From NCBI RefSeq assembly GCF_003123725.1, contig NZ_QETA01000003.1, positions 186,001 through 250,000 of the forward strand: a DNA stretch of 64,000 nt. The letters run 5' to 3'. A program made the position numbers and the translations under genes. Below, one piece after another: positions 53,236 to 62,359 of this stretch (positions are counted from its first letter, which is position 1; each line of letters opens with the position of its first letter). The notes under the pieces are model-generated. The model saw only the letters and a list, made by a program, of their open reading frames with translations, was not told the origin of the DNA and ran no database searches. Origin of the DNA: Corticimicrobacter populi. GTDB taxonomy: Bacteria; Pseudomonadota; Gammaproteobacteria; Burkholderiales; Burkholderiaceae_B.

Positions 53236-54492
53236 TCAGCCACCCAGGAAAGGAAATTCGGGCTCGGGCTGTCGGCCACTGACAAGATCCGCCAGTGCAC
53301 GCCCCGATCCAACGCCCATGGTCCAGCCCAACGTACCGTGACCGGTATTCAGGTACAGATTGTTGATGCGCGTACGCCCGATGAGCGGGATATTGGACGG
53401 CGTGGACGGGCGCAGGCCGGTCCAGAAACTGACGTCGTCAAAATCAAGCGCCTGTGGAAAATACTCGCGGGCCAGTTGCTTCATGGACTCGCAGCGCGCC
53501 GTGTTGAGCGTGCGGCTATAGCCTGCCAGTTCGGCCGTACCTGCCATGCGCAAGCGATCACCCAACCGCGAATAGACGACCTTGTGAGCACTGTCTGTCA
53601 AGCTGACCGTGGGTGCCTGCTCCGGGTTGATGACACGGAAAGTCGCCGAATAGCCCTTGGTCGGATAGACCATGCAGGGCACACCCAGAGGACGCACCAA
53701 AGCTGGCGTATGGCTGCCCAATGCCGCCACGAAGGCATCTGCCTGCAGTGTGCGGTAGGCCCCTTCGGCGTCGATCAATTCCGCCCCTGCAATACGACCA
53801 GCTTCGGGCAGCAAACGCGTGACCTGCGTATCGTAAAGAAACTGCACGCCTGCCTGCTCGGCCTTGCGGGCCAGTGCCACGGTAAACAGATGCACGTCAC
53901 CGCTCTCATCTTCGGCGGTATAGTCGCCACCAACGATACGGCTACGATTGGGGGCCAGCGCCGGCTCGATCGAGATGACCTCGTCAGCGGACACGATACG
54001 CCTGTCGACACCGAAATCGCGCATCACACTGGCGGATTTCTGCGAAGCATCGAATTCTTCGTGGGTGGTATAGAAATTGAGAATCCCGCGCTCCAGGTGA
54101 TCGTATTCGATCCCCAGAGCCGACCGCATCTGCTGCAGCGTGCTGCGGCTGTACTCTGCCATTCTGACCATGGCACGGATGTTGCGATTGAGACGTCCAG
54201 GCAGACACTCGCGCATGAAAGCCAACCCCCATTGCCATTGCCGCCAGTCGAGCTGGGGACGGAACAACAGGGGCGCATCGTCGCGCAGCATCCACTTGAG
54301 CAGTTTGAGAGGTGCCTGTGGATTGGCCCAGGGCTCGGCATACGATACCGAGATCTGCGAGCCATTGGCAAAACTGGTTTCCTGAGCCGGACCATGGCTG
54401 CGATCCACGACCACTACGTCATGACCGGCCTGGCGGAGCCACCAGGCAGTCGATACGCCGATGATCCCACTACCCAATACTGCGACTTTCAT
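53236..54492 (-). CDS. dadA: D-amino acid dehydrogenase small subunit
   Basis: A 418-residue FAD-dependent dehydrogenase. The FAD fingerprint is VAVLGSGIIGVSTAWWLRQAG at residue 3-23, with TSFANGSQISVSYAEPWANP downstream and the C-terminal NTGHGTLGWTMGVGSGRALAD, all DadA signatures. It oxidises D-alanine and other D-amino acids to 2-oxo acids, passing electrons to the respiratory chain. ATG 54492 is chosen; a frame open to 54801 overlaps the reductase gene in another reading. With alr and lrp it forms a divided alanine catabolic module. Confidence 0.93.
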   Translation of the reverse strand: MKVAVLGSGIIGVSTAWWLRQAGHDVVVVDRSHGPAQETSFANGSQISVSYAEPWANPQAPLKLLKWMLRDDAPLLFRPQLDWRQWQWGLAFMRECLPGRLNRNIRAMVRMAEYSRSTLQQMRSALGIEYDHLERGILNFYTTHEEFDASQKSASVMRDFGVDRRIVSADEVISIEPALAPNRSRIVGGDYTAEDESGDVHLFTVALARKAEQAGVQFLYDTQVTRLLPEAGRIAGAELIDAEGAYRTLQADAFVAALGSHTPALVRPLGVPCMVYPTKGYSATFRVINPEQAPTVSLTDSAHKVVYSRLGDRLRMAGTAELAGYSRTLNTARCESMKQLAREYFPQALDFDDVSFWTGLRPSTPSNIPLIGRTRINNLYLNTGHGTLGWTMGVGSGRALADLVSGRQPEPEFPFLGG

Positions 54493-54530
54493 GTGTGCGA
54501 TTCCTCTCGAACAAGACGCGCTGGCAAAGT

Positions 54531-55577
54531 TTAACCTGCCTGCACGGCGGTGTCTGCCAAGGAGGTAAAAGCGTCTGCATAAAATGCGTCGGACGGCAAC
54601 CCACATTGGGCCACGAAATCGCGGCGAGCTGCGTCCACCATGGCCGGCGCACCACAGGCATAGACCTCGCTGCCGGACAGGTCGGGCATATCCTGCATGA
54701 TCGCCTGATGCACGAAGCCCGTACGCCCCTGCCAGCCGTCTTCGGGCTGCGCATTGGAGACCACCGGCACATAGCGAAAGCCCGGCAGGACCTGCTCCCA
54801 TTCACGCGCCAGTGCATCCTGATACAGGTCGGACGGACGTCGTCCGCCCCAGTACAGGACAACCGGGCGCGAAATGCCGACATGGATCATATGCTCTACC
54901 ATGGCCTTGACCGGCGCAAATCCGGTGCCGCTGGCCAGCAGCACGACGGGGCGCTGGCTTTCCTCGCGCAGGTGAAACGATCCGAAAGGTCCTTCCAGGC
55001 GCAGGATCTCGCGATCCTTCATCTGGGTCGCCCCGGCACCGAACACATGGTCCGTAAACAGCCCCCCCGGCATGTGCCGGATATGCAGTTCGAGCGGGCC
55101 ATCCACATGCGGCGCACGCGCCATCGAATAGCTGCGGCGGCTGCCATCACGCAAGATCACGTCGACGTACTGGCCCGCATGGAAGCGGAACGGATCGCCG
55201 GCCGGTAGCTGCAGCGTCAGGCGCATGACATCGGCGGCCAGCGGCTCCCGCTGGATCACCCGTACCGGCAATTTGCGGATCTGGATATCTGTCGCCAGCC
55301 TGACCTCGCTCACCTCGATCTGCATGTCGGACAGCGGCTTGGCCTGGCAGAACAGGGTGTAGCCAGCCCCCAGTTCATCGACCGTCAGCGTCTGTGCAGG
55401 CGCAGGACCGGCATCGTACTCGCCGGCCAGCACGCGCCCTTTGCAGCTCGAACAGCCGCCGGTACGACAGCCATAGGGAATCACCAGACCGGCAGCCAGA
55501 GCTCCATCGAGAACCGTCTGGCCTGCGGCAACGGCAAAGACATGCCCGGAAGGCTGCACTGCTACTTGAAAACTCAT
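54531..55577 (-). CDS. 2Fe-2S ferredoxin-type flavin reductase (CDP-6-deoxy-glucoseen reductase-like)
   Basis: A 348-residue electron-transfer protein: an N-terminal plant-type 2Fe-2S ferredoxin (cysteines 37, 42, 45 and 77 in YGCRTGGCSSCKG and TLFCQA), then an FAD domain (RRSYSMARAP) and an NAD domain (SGTGFAPVKAMVEH, CGAPAMVDAARRDF). Homologues are annotated as CDP-6-deoxy-delta-3,4-glucoseen reductase, but many are general reductases and no 3,6-dideoxyhexose genes are near. ATG 55577 gives the domain start. It follows ectD with its own -10 (TATAAT on the minus strand at 55611-55616); EctD itself does not need a reductase, so the link is likely only by position. Confidence 0.82.
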   Translation of the reverse strand: MSFQVAVQPSGHVFAVAAGQTVLDGALAAGLVIPYGCRTGGCSSCKGRVLAGEYDAGPAPAQTLTVDELGAGYTLFCQAKPLSDMQIEVSEVRLATDIQIRKLPVRVIQREPLAADVMRLTLQLPAGDPFRFHAGQYVDVILRDGSRRSYSMARAPHVDGPLELHIRHMPGGLFTDHVFGAGATQMKDREILRLEGPFGSFHLREESQRPVVLLASGTGFAPVKAMVEHMIHVGISRPVVLYWGGRRPSDLYQDALAREWEQVLPGFRYVPVVSNAQPEDGWQGRTGFVHQAIMQDMPDLSGSEVYACGAPAMVDAARRDFVAQCGLPSDAFYADAFTSLADTAVQAG

Positions 55578-55610
55578 ATATCTCACATGACCCAGCACAA
55601 TATTGCGGGC

Positions 55611-55616
55611 ATTATA
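55611..55616 (-). promoter_or_regulatory. -10 element of the reductase gene
   Basis: A perfect TATAAT on the minus strand in the 126-base gap after ectD, 33 bases before the ATG. No strong -35 is apparent. It suggests the reductase is at least partly transcribed apart from the ect operon. Confidence 0.4.
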
Positions 55617-55703
55617 AATCCGTCCCGGCAGCTGCGCCGGAACGGACACACGGCCGCATTCCCCTGCCTGGACAGGACATGCTACCGTGTCGCCAAGCCT
55701 GAC

Positions 55704-56597
55704 TTACAGTGGCTCGAACGTCTCGCGCGTAGCCACGTGCTCGGGACGTGGTGCCAACCCATAGCGAGGTGTGGCCAGCCGGTTCTCGACACTGTTATAG
55801 ACCGTGAAGAGGTTGGCACGCGGCCAGGGAGACAGGTTGCCGGCCGAAGCATGCATGGTATTGCAATCGAAGAACACCACCGTGCCCGGCCGGCCGGTGA
55901 CGGCCCTGATGCCCCCCTGCTCCGCCAGCAGTTGCAGGCTGATCGGATCCGGCACGCCGTATTCCTGACGCCGCAGTGAATCCTTGTAATGCGCATCGGG
56001 GGTCCGTCCCACGCATGACACGAATTGCCGGTGCGAGCCTGGAATCAGCATCAGCGGACCATTGCAGGCCGTATTTTCGGTCAGCAGAATGGAGCAACTG
56101 ACAGCACGCATGGCCGGCATGCCGTCTTCGATGTGCCAGGTCTCGAAGTCCGAATGCCAGTAGAACTCCTTGCCCTTGAAGCCTGGCTTGAGATTGGCGC
56201 GCGACTGGTGGATATAGACTTCGGACCCCAGCAATTGCCGGGCGATATCGGTCACACGCGGATCGCGCATGACCCTGGCCAGCATCGGACTGAGGGCATG
56301 CACACGGAAAATCGACCGCACGGCATCGCTACCTTTCTCGCGAATGGCTTCTTCGCGTGCCCGGATGTCCGGCGCATGCATCAGGCGTTCGATTTCGGCC
56401 AGCCAGCCATCCACCTCCCGGCTTTCGAACAGGCCATCCAGCACCAGGAAACCGTCCTGCTCGTAGGCCTGCAATTGCGCCTCGGCCAGTACATCGACAT
56501 AATGCCCGTCACCGTGGACGACCGGCTCCTGGCGCATGACAATGGCCGAATCGCGTTCGGTCCGGGAGGCGTAGGGGTCGGTGGCAGCAAGTATCAT
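55704..56597 (-). CDS. ectD: Ectoine hydroxylase
   Basis: A 297-residue Fe(II)/2-oxoglutarate dioxygenase. The EctD signature WHSDFETWHIEDGMP includes iron ligands His 148 and Asp 150; the distal His is His 249 in DCNTMHASAGN. It makes 5-hydroxyectoine, a heat and desiccation protectant. The gene overlaps ectC by 4 bases and ends the operon. Typical EctD length is about 300. Confidence 0.96.
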   Translation of the reverse strand: MILAATDPYASRTERDSAIVMRQEPVVHGDGHYVDVLAEAQLQAYEQDGFLVLDGLFESREVDGWLAEIERLMHAPDIRAREEAIREKGSDAVRSIFRVHALSPMLARVMRDPRVTDIARQLLGSEVYIHQSRANLKPGFKGKEFYWHSDFETWHIEDGMPAMRAVSCSILLTENTACNGPLMLIPGSHRQFVSCVGRTPDAHYKDSLRRQEYGVPDPISLQLLAEQGGIRAVTGRPGTVVFFDCNTMHASAGNLSPWPRANLFTVYNSVENRLATPRYGLAPRPEHVATRETFEPL

Positions 56598-56995
56598 GAT
56601 GATGCCTCCTCCGTCAGCAACGGGTAGACCCCCTGCGCATCGTGCGTTTCACGCCCTGTCAGCGGCGGATTGAAAACGCAGATGACGCGCAGCGGCTGCT
56701 TCCCCCCGCGCAGCCAATGTTCGTCATGCTGGTCAAGTGCATAGACCACGCCCGGCCCCAGCGCATACTTGCGGCCATCGGCAATGGTTTCGATCTCGCC
56801 ATCGCCTTCTATGCACCAGACCGCCTCGAGGTGGTTCTGATAGTGGATGTGCGTTTCGGTACCCGGGAATATGGTGGTCTCGTGAAACGAGAAGCCCATG
56901 CCGTCCTTGCCCAGCAGCACGCGCTTGCTGACCCAGTTGTCGGCCCGGATTTCGTCGGCTGTGCCGGTAATGTCATCGATATGCTTGACGATCAT
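56594..56995 (-). CDS. ectC: L-ectoine synthase
   Basis: A 133-residue cupin cyclase that closes N-gamma-acetyl-diaminobutyrate to ectoine. It begins MIVKHIDDITGTADEI; the metal ligands expected in EctC are at Glu 57, Tyr 85 and His 93 (LEAVWCIEGDGEIE, GVVYALDQHDEHWL). It overlaps both ectB and ectD by 4 bases, so BCD are tightly coupled. Confidence 0.97.
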   Translation of the reverse strand: MIVKHIDDITGTADEIRADNWVSKRVLLGKDGMGFSFHETTIFPGTETHIHYQNHLEAVWCIEGDGEIETIADGRKYALGPGVVYALDQHDEHWLRGGKQPLRVICVFNPPLTGRETHDAQGVYPLLTEEASS

Positions 56996-58299
56996 CGCTT
57001 GCCTCCCGCGAACTTGAGCACCTTTCCGGATACCTGCTGTTCGGCCAGCGCCTCAGCCACACTGCGCTCGATGATCTCAAGCCCGCGAGTCAGCAGTTCG
57101 GACTCGATGGTAAGGGCAGGCAGCAGCTTGAGCACCTCGTCTTCGGCTCCGGAGGTTTCGATCACCACGCCATGGCTGAATGCCTTGGCGGCAATACGGT
57201 TGGCCAGTCCCGGCTGGCTCTGGCAGACCAGCCCCTGAATCAGCCCGCGACCGCGTGCCACCAGCCCTGCCTCGGGATAGCTGTGCACGACATTTTCCAG
57301 CCAGTCACGTACATGGCGCTCCTTGACCTGGATTTCTGCCGTGAACAGATCGTCTGCCCAATATTGGCGCAGTGCCTCGGTCGCCGTGACGAATGCCAGA
57401 TTGTTGCCCCGGAACGTGCCGCTGTGCGCACCGGGCTTCCAGACATCGAGTTCCGGCTTGAAGAGCACCAGCGACATCGGCAGGCCAAACCCCGACAGCG
57501 ACTTGGACAGGGTAATAATGTCGGGCCGGATCCCGGCTGCCTCGAAGCTGAAAAAACTGCCGGTCCGACCGCAACCGACCTGGATATCGTCGATGATGAG
57601 CAGCATGTCATGACGTCGGCAGACCCGCTCCAGTTCCTTGAGCCAGCGCAGTGTCGCCACATTGATGCCGCCCTCGCCCTGTACGGTCTCGACGATCACG
57701 GCAGCCGGATGATCCAGCCCGCTGGAGGGATCTTCCAGCATGCGTTCCAGATAGCTGATGGTATCGACATCAGGGCCGAAATAGCCGTCATAGGGCATGA
57801 ACACGGTATTGTCGAGCGCGACACCGGCAGCCCGCCGGAACTTGGCATTGGCCGTTGCCGCCAGCGAACCGGCGCTGACGCCATGGAAGCCGTGTGTGAA
57901 GGACACGATGCCAGGACGGCCCTTGACCTGTCGAGCCAGCTTGAGCGCCGCCTCGACCGCATTGGTGCCGGTGGGTCCGGTGAACTGCAGGGTATAGCGC
58001 CAGTTGCGTGGCTTGAGCAGTACCCTGTCTACCGTTTCAAGGAAATGCTTCTTGGCGCTGGTTGCCATGTCCAGCCCGTGCACCACCCCGTCCGAAGCGA
58101 GGTATTCAAGAAGTTTTTCCTTGAAAATGGGATTATTGTGTCCATAGTTCAGGGTTCCCGCGCCACTGAAAAAATCGATGTATTCATTTTTTTCTTCATC
58201 GATCAGCAGGGAACCCCGCGCCTGACTGAAAATGACTGGAAAGGACCGGATGTAGCCTCTGACCTCCGACTCCATCCGGTCGAATATTTTCAAGTCCAT
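56992..58299 (-). CDS. ectB: L-2,4-diaminobutyrate:2-oxoglutarate transaminase
   Basis: A 435-residue class III aminotransferase. PLP lysine is Lys 266 in ITLSKSLSGFGLPMS; IDDIQVGCGRTGSFFSFE and GPTGTNAVEAALKLAR are EctB signatures. It converts aspartate semialdehyde to 2,4-diaminobutyrate, with glutamate as donor. It follows ectA by 36 bases. Length is typical for EctB. Confidence 0.97.
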   Translation of the reverse strand: MDLKIFDRMESEVRGYIRSFPVIFSQARGSLLIDEEKNEYIDFFSGAGTLNYGHNNPIFKEKLLEYLASDGVVHGLDMATSAKKHFLETVDRVLLKPRNWRYTLQFTGPTGTNAVEAALKLARQVKGRPGIVSFTHGFHGVSAGSLAATANAKFRRAAGVALDNTVFMPYDGYFGPDVDTISYLERMLEDPSSGLDHPAAVIVETVQGEGGINVATLRWLKELERVCRRHDMLLIIDDIQVGCGRTGSFFSFEAAGIRPDIITLSKSLSGFGLPMSLVLFKPELDVWKPGAHSGTFRGNNLAFVTATEALRQYWADDLFTAEIQVKERHVRDWLENVVHSYPEAGLVARGRGLIQGLVCQSQPGLANRIAAKAFSHGVVIETSGAEDEVLKLLPALTIESELLTRGLEIIERSVAEALAEQQVSGKVLKFAGGKR

Positions 58300-58335
58300 G
58301 ATTTCCTCCTTGCGTCTATCTGGAACTGGTACGCA

Positions 58336-58821
58336 TCAGAACGGGCCGATGCGCAATAAGCACTCCTCTTCATGAAAGTCACCGCCGAAGTCGGCGGCAC
58401 GGAACAACACCTGTTCGGTCAACGCAGCACCCTGTGCTGCGGCCAGTTTTTCAAACATGCGACGTGACGCCCGATTGTCGGGCGACACGGTGGTTTCCAG
58501 CGCCTGCACCCGCAATCCGGGACGCGCCAGGAGATGCAGCAGCATTTGCCCACCCAAGCCCGTGCCACGCGTGCGCTCATGCACTGCAACCTGCCAGATG
58601 AACAGCGTATCGGGCCGGTCGGGCGGCAGATAGGCCGAAATGAAACCGGCCAGGCCCTGCGCATCCTCTGCCACCACGCAGGTCGCAGCAAAATGCTCGC
58701 ACAGCAGCAGATAGGCGTAGGTCGAATTGAGATCCAGCGGCGGACAATCAGCCACCAGGCGATGGATAGCCGCGCCATCGGCGCGCCTGGGAGAACGGAG
58801 AATCGGGCCGTCCCCCGTCAT
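58336..58821 (-). CDS. ectA: L-2,4-diaminobutyrate acetyltransferase
   Basis: A 161-residue GNAT enzyme. It has [21 protein letters not shown], the EctA signature, and the acetyl-CoA loop [15 protein letters not shown]. It acetylates diaminobutyrate. It starts inside the end of ectR (4-base ATGA overlap), so the regulator gene and biosynthetic genes are one operon. No dedicated aspartokinase gene (ask) accompanies the cluster. Confidence 0.95.
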   Translation of the reverse strand: MTGDGPILRSPRRADGAAIHRLVADCPPLDLNSTYAYLLLCEHFAATCVVAEDAQGLAGFISAYLPPDRPDTLFIWQVAVHERTRGTGLGGQMLLHLLARPGLRVQALETTVSPDNRASRRMFEKLAAAQGAALTEQVLFRAADFGGDFHEEECLLRIGPF

Positions 58822-59396
58822 ACCACCAATCCGGACTCGGGTGCCGTCCCATCGGTCGGCACCTCGAGAATGGGAGAGCCGGCGGCATGGCCGGCATCAC
58901 CACTGGCCACAGACTCGGGATCCATCAGGTCGACGATCCGCTCCAGCGACAGCGTAATCGTGGCCTGCTCCAGTTCCGGCAGTGCATTGAGCGCATCGGC
59001 CAGCTTTTTCTGCAAGGGCGACGGTGCCTCTGCCGCCAGCGTGCGGCCAGCCTCTGTCACGCTGACAAAGACGATGCGGCGATCTTCGCGACCACGTTCA
59101 CGCCGGACCAGCCCCTTGTCTTCAAGGCGGTCAAGGATGCCAACCACCGTGCTGGGACTGACATGGATTTCCTTGCTGATGGCCGTGGCCGTGAGCGGAT
59201 GCTCGGCCGCAACCAGCGCACGCAGGCAGACCAGTTGCGGTGCCGTGATATGGCTGCAGGCCGACAACTGGCGCGAATACAGCGCCACTGACCGCGTGAT
59301 GCGGCGCAAGGCTCGCAGGATGCGGACGTCATAGTTTTGCAGGGGCATACCAGTGGTGTCGGGCATGGCGGCAGGTTTCGATTGAGGTGGCTGCAT
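58818..59396 (-). CDS. ectR: MarR-type regulator of ectoine synthesis
   Basis: A 192-residue MarR/EctR-type winged-helix regulator. The wHTH region carries [20 protein letters not shown], followed by [19 protein letters not shown] (the wing), as in EctR1, which represses ect operons. ATG 59396 is chosen rather than the in-frame GTG at 59426 because that GTG lies upstream of the predicted transcription start (near 59407). The promoter and operator overlap its start, which suggests autoregulation. It is the first gene of ectR-A-B-C-D. Confidence 0.88.
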   Translation of the reverse strand: MQPPQSKPAAMPDTTGMPLQNYDVRILRALRRITRSVALYSRQLSACSHITAPQLVCLRALVAAEHPLTATAISKEIHVSPSTVVGILDRLEDKGLVRRERGREDRRIVFVSVTEAGRTLAAEAPSPLQKKLADALNALPELEQATITLSLERIVDLMDPESVASGDAGHAAGSPILEVPTDGTAPESGLVV

Positions 59397-59401
59397 AATT
59401 A

Positions 59402-59415
59402 ATTTCAGCTCAAAT
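59402..59415. promoter_or_regulatory. Candidate EctR operator
   Basis: ATTTCAGCTCAAAT is a 14-base near-palindrome (only the C/C pair at positions 5 and 10 breaks symmetry). It overlaps the end of the -10 element and the predicted transcription start of ectR, the right place for a MarR-family repressor site. Confidence 0.4.
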
Positions 59416-59985
59416 GATATTTGCACTAAAAATTCGTGTCAACCCTATCTCATCGATCAGCCTGATGTTCTGCCTGGCGGCATAGGCTGCGGCACTCTCG
59501 CTGGGTTGGCCCAGGGCGATATACCAGCGTTCGTTGGCCTCAAGCTGTTCGCCTGCCTGCAACAGGCGGGTCAGCGGTTCGAGGCCGGTATGCGCCGATT
59601 TCCAGCGCCGGGCAGACACGGCGATACGTCGGTTTTCAATCCGCAGCAACCAGTCTGCGCCTTCCTGGCGCGAAACCTCCACCTGATAGCCGGCCGCGCG
59701 CCAGGACTGTTCAAGACGCGCCGCAAAGGCTTTCCAGTTCATGGCAGCCACTTCGCCACGCACGGCCTCAAGCTGTGCCGGACGGGGCGCACGCATCTGC
59801 TTCCAGCCGGCAATTGCGGCAATCACGACGAACGGAAAGGCACCGATGGCCCCCACGGGGGCATATTCCGGCGGCAGCACGGCAAAGGCGACGCCCACGA
59901 AGGCCAGTGCCACACAGGCACTGATCCACCAGGGGTTGCGCAGCAGGATCGCAAACAGCGAATTCTTGGCCATCTTCAGTTTCAT
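59410..59985 (-). CDS. Mrr-like restriction-endonuclease-fold membrane protein
   Basis: A 191-residue protein with two N-terminal hydrophobic helices (residues about 10-60) and a C-terminal domain like Mrr/PD-(D/E)XK nucleases ([40 protein letters not shown]). The expected ExK or QxK is replaced by VSA, so nuclease activity is doubtful. Orthologues follow parC in related bacteria. It overlaps parC by 4 bases; its 3' end contains the ect promoter. Function unknown. Confidence 0.7.
   Translation of the reverse strand: MKLKMAKNSLFAILLRNPWWISACVALAFVGVAFAVLPPEYAPVGAIGAFPFVVIAAIAGWKQMRAPRPAQLEAVRGEVAAMNWKAFAARLEQSWRAAGYQVEVSRQEGADWLLRIENRRIAVSARRWKSAHTGLEPLTRLLQAGEQLEANERWYIALGQPSESAAAYAARQNIRLIDEIGLTRIFSANII
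59414..59442 (-). promoter_or_regulatory. Predicted sigma-70 promoter of the ect operon
   Basis: On the minus strand a perfect TTGACA (59437-59442), a 17-base spacer and TATCAT (59414-59419). It lies within the last codons of the upstream Mrr-like gene. Transcription would begin near 59407, about 11 bases before the ectR ATG. Confidence 0.65.
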
Positions 59986-62330
59986 GCCACACCTCCCTGG
60001 CCTGCCTCGGCCTCATCCGGCCACAGGGCCGCCAGCTCCGGCTGCTTGGGCCGCACCTCCAGTAGCCGACCCTTGCGTGCCCGCTTGCCGATATAGGGCT
60101 CCAGCGCTTCGCCCGCCAGGACATCCTCGGTAGCCCGGTTGCGATACAGACCGCTGGCACGCAGGCCAGCCTCGCCGATGGCGATGAGACGACCGAGCTT
60201 CTCGCCGGCATCCAGTCCCATCAGAATGGTGCCGCGCCCACCACCGGCCAGCACCTTGATCTCGTCCAGCGCTACCACCAGCAGGCGATTTTTTGCCGAG
60301 ACCAGTGCCAGATGCGTGGCATCGGCAGGCACCGGGGCCGGACGCATCAGCTTCTCACCCTTCTCGAGGTTGAAAAACTGCTTGCCGGCCTTCATGCGTC
60401 CACTCATGTCGCCCAGCCGCGCCAGAAACCCCAGCCCCTGCTCGACAGCCAGCAGCCAGCGCGATGCCGGATCACCGGCAAACATATGCAGGATGCGCGA
60501 GCCTGCTTCGACATCTGCCAGTGTGGTGATCGGTGCCCCGTCACCTCGCGCGGAAGGCAGCGCCGATACCGGCACCGAATAGGCCCGGCCATTGTCCCCC
60601 AGAGCAATCAGCGTATCCGTAGTACGACACTCGAAGGCACCATACAGCGCATCCCCCGCCTTGAAACCGAATTGCGCGGCGTCGTGGCCATGCCCGTGAC
60701 GCGCACGCAGCCAGCCTTTCTGGGACACGATCACGGTCACCGGCTCGTCCACCACCTTGACCTCGACCACGGCACGCTCGGCCACTTCGATCAGGGTCCG
60801 CCGCTCGTCGCCAAACTGCTTGGCATCGGCTTCTATCTCCTTGATCATCAGGCGTCGCATGGCTGCCGGGCTGTCGAGCAATTCGCGCAGTTTCTGCGCT
60901 TCGTCGCGACGCTCGGACAACTCCTGCTCGATCTTGATGCCTTCCAGCCGTGCCAACTGGCGCAGCCGCATTTCGAGAATATCCTCGGCCTGCCGCTCGC
61001 TCAGGTTGAAACGCTGCATCAGTGCCGCCTTCGGTTCGTCGGACTCCCGAATGGTGGCAATCACCTCATCGACATTGAGGTAAACCACCATGCGCCCTTC
61101 CAGCACATGAATACGGTCGGTGACCTTGTCCAGTCGATACTGTGAACGCCGCGTCACGGTCTGGTTGCGGAATGCCAGCCATTCCTGGAGGATATCGCGC
61201 AGGCTTTTCTGGCAAGGCCGGCCATCGTTGCCGACCATCACAAGGTTGATCGGCGCACTCGATTCCATGCTGGTCTGGGCCAGCAGTACATTAACGAACT
61301 CGTCACGGTCGATACGCGAACTCTTGGGTTCGAACACCAGTCGCACGGCCGCATCCTTGCCCGACTCATCGCGTACCGTATCAAGCAGCGACAGCAACTT
61401 GGCCTTGGTCTGCTGCTGATCCTGACTCAGGCTTTTCTTGCCGGCCTTGATCTTGGGATTGGTGAGTTCCTCGATTTCTTCCAGCACCTTCTGGCAGGAA
61501 GCACCCGGCGGCAGCTCCTGCACCACCAGTTGCCACTGGCCACGTGCCAGTTCCTCGAAAGTCCAACGGGCCCGCACCTTGAGGGAGCCGCGCCCGGTAC
61601 GGTAGATGTGGGCAATGTCTTCAGGTGATGTGATGATTTGCCCACCACCGGCAAAATCCGGGCCCGGCACCAGTGCCTGCAATGCAGCATCGTCCAGGTC
61701 CGGCGTCTTGAGCAGGGCCACGCAGGCCGTAGCCACTTCACGCAGGTTGTGCGGCGGCACCTCGGTCGCCATGCCGACGGCGATCCCCGAGGCTCCGTTG
61801 AGCAGCACCATGGGCAGGCGTGCCGGCAATTGCACCGGCTCTTTCTGGCTGCCATCGTAGTTGGGCGTGAAATCGACCGTACCCTCGCCCAGTTCATCCA
61901 GCAACAAGCGGGCGACCGGCGTCAGGCGCGCCTCGGTGTAGCGCATGGCAGCCGCGTTATCACCATCGCGCGAGCCGAAATTGCCCTGACCGTCGATCAG
62001 TGGATAACGCAGCACGAAATCCTGCGCCATGCGCACCAGTGCGTCATAGGCGGCCTGGTCACCGTGTGGATGGTATTTGCCCAGAACGTCGCCGACCACG
62101 CGGGCCGACTTGACGGGCTTGCTGCCTGCCGACAGGCCCATCAGTTCCATCGCGTACAGAATGCGCCGTTGTACGGGCTTCTGGCCGTCTCCCACATCGG
62201 GCAGGGCACGGCCCTTGACCACCGACACGGCGTAATCGAGATAGGCGCGCTCGGCGTAGTGGCCCAGCGTAATGCGGTCGTCCGGCCCGGAAGCCGGCTC
62301 GAACAGCTCGGGTTGCAAGGTATCAGTCAT
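59982..62330 (-). CDS. parC: DNA topoisomerase IV subunit A
   Basis: A 782-residue type IIA topoisomerase cleavage subunit. The N-terminal region holds [20 protein letters not shown] and the quinolone-resistance region [20 protein letters not shown]; the catalytic Tyr is in [14 protein letters not shown] near 125. C-terminal beta-pinwheel repeats follow. ParC with ParE decatenates daughter chromosomes. Length and N-terminus fit ParC rather than GyrA. It lies 29 bases after parE. Confidence 0.95.
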   Translation of the reverse strand: MTDTLQPELFEPASGPDDRITLGHYAERAYLDYAVSVVKGRALPDVGDGQKPVQRRILYAMELMGLSAGSKPVKSARVVGDVLGKYHPHGDQAAYDALVRMAQDFVLRYPLIDGQGNFGSRDGDNAAAMRYTEARLTPVARLLLDELGEGTVDFTPNYDGSQKEPVQLPARLPMVLLNGASGIAVGMATEVPPHNLREVATACVALLKTPDLDDAALQALVPGPDFAGGGQIITSPEDIAHIYRTGRGSLKVRARWTFEELARGQWQLVVQELPPGASCQKVLEEIEELTNPKIKAGKKSLSQDQQQTKAKLLSLLDTVRDESGKDAAVRLVFEPKSSRIDRDEFVNVLLAQTSMESSAPINLVMVGNDGRPCQKSLRDILQEWLAFRNQTVTRRSQYRLDKVTDRIHVLEGRMVVYLNVDEVIATIRESDEPKAALMQRFNLSERQAEDILEMRLRQLARLEGIKIEQELSERRDEAQKLRELLDSPAAMRRLMIKEIEADAKQFGDERRTLIEVAERAVVEVKVVDEPVTVIVSQKGWLRARHGHGHDAAQFGFKAGDALYGAFECRTTDTLIALGDNGRAYSVPVSALPSARGDGAPITTLADVEAGSRILHMFAGDPASRWLLAVEQGLGFLARLGDMSGRMKAGKQFFNLEKGEKLMRPAPVPADATHLALVSAKNRLLVVALDEIKVLAGGGRGTILMGLDAGEKLGRLIAIGEAGLRASGLYRNRATEDVLAGEALEPYIGKRARKGRLLEVRPKQPELAALWPDEAEAGQGGVA

Positions 62331-62359
62331 GCATGCGTCTCTTGTGTGTCTTGGTGGGG

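Noticed and set aside
54531-56597. The ferredoxin-type reductase as an electron donor to EctD
   Set aside because: EctD-type 2-oxoglutarate dioxygenases take electrons from 2-oxoglutarate; the reductase has its own promoter-like element, and homologues occur without ect genes.
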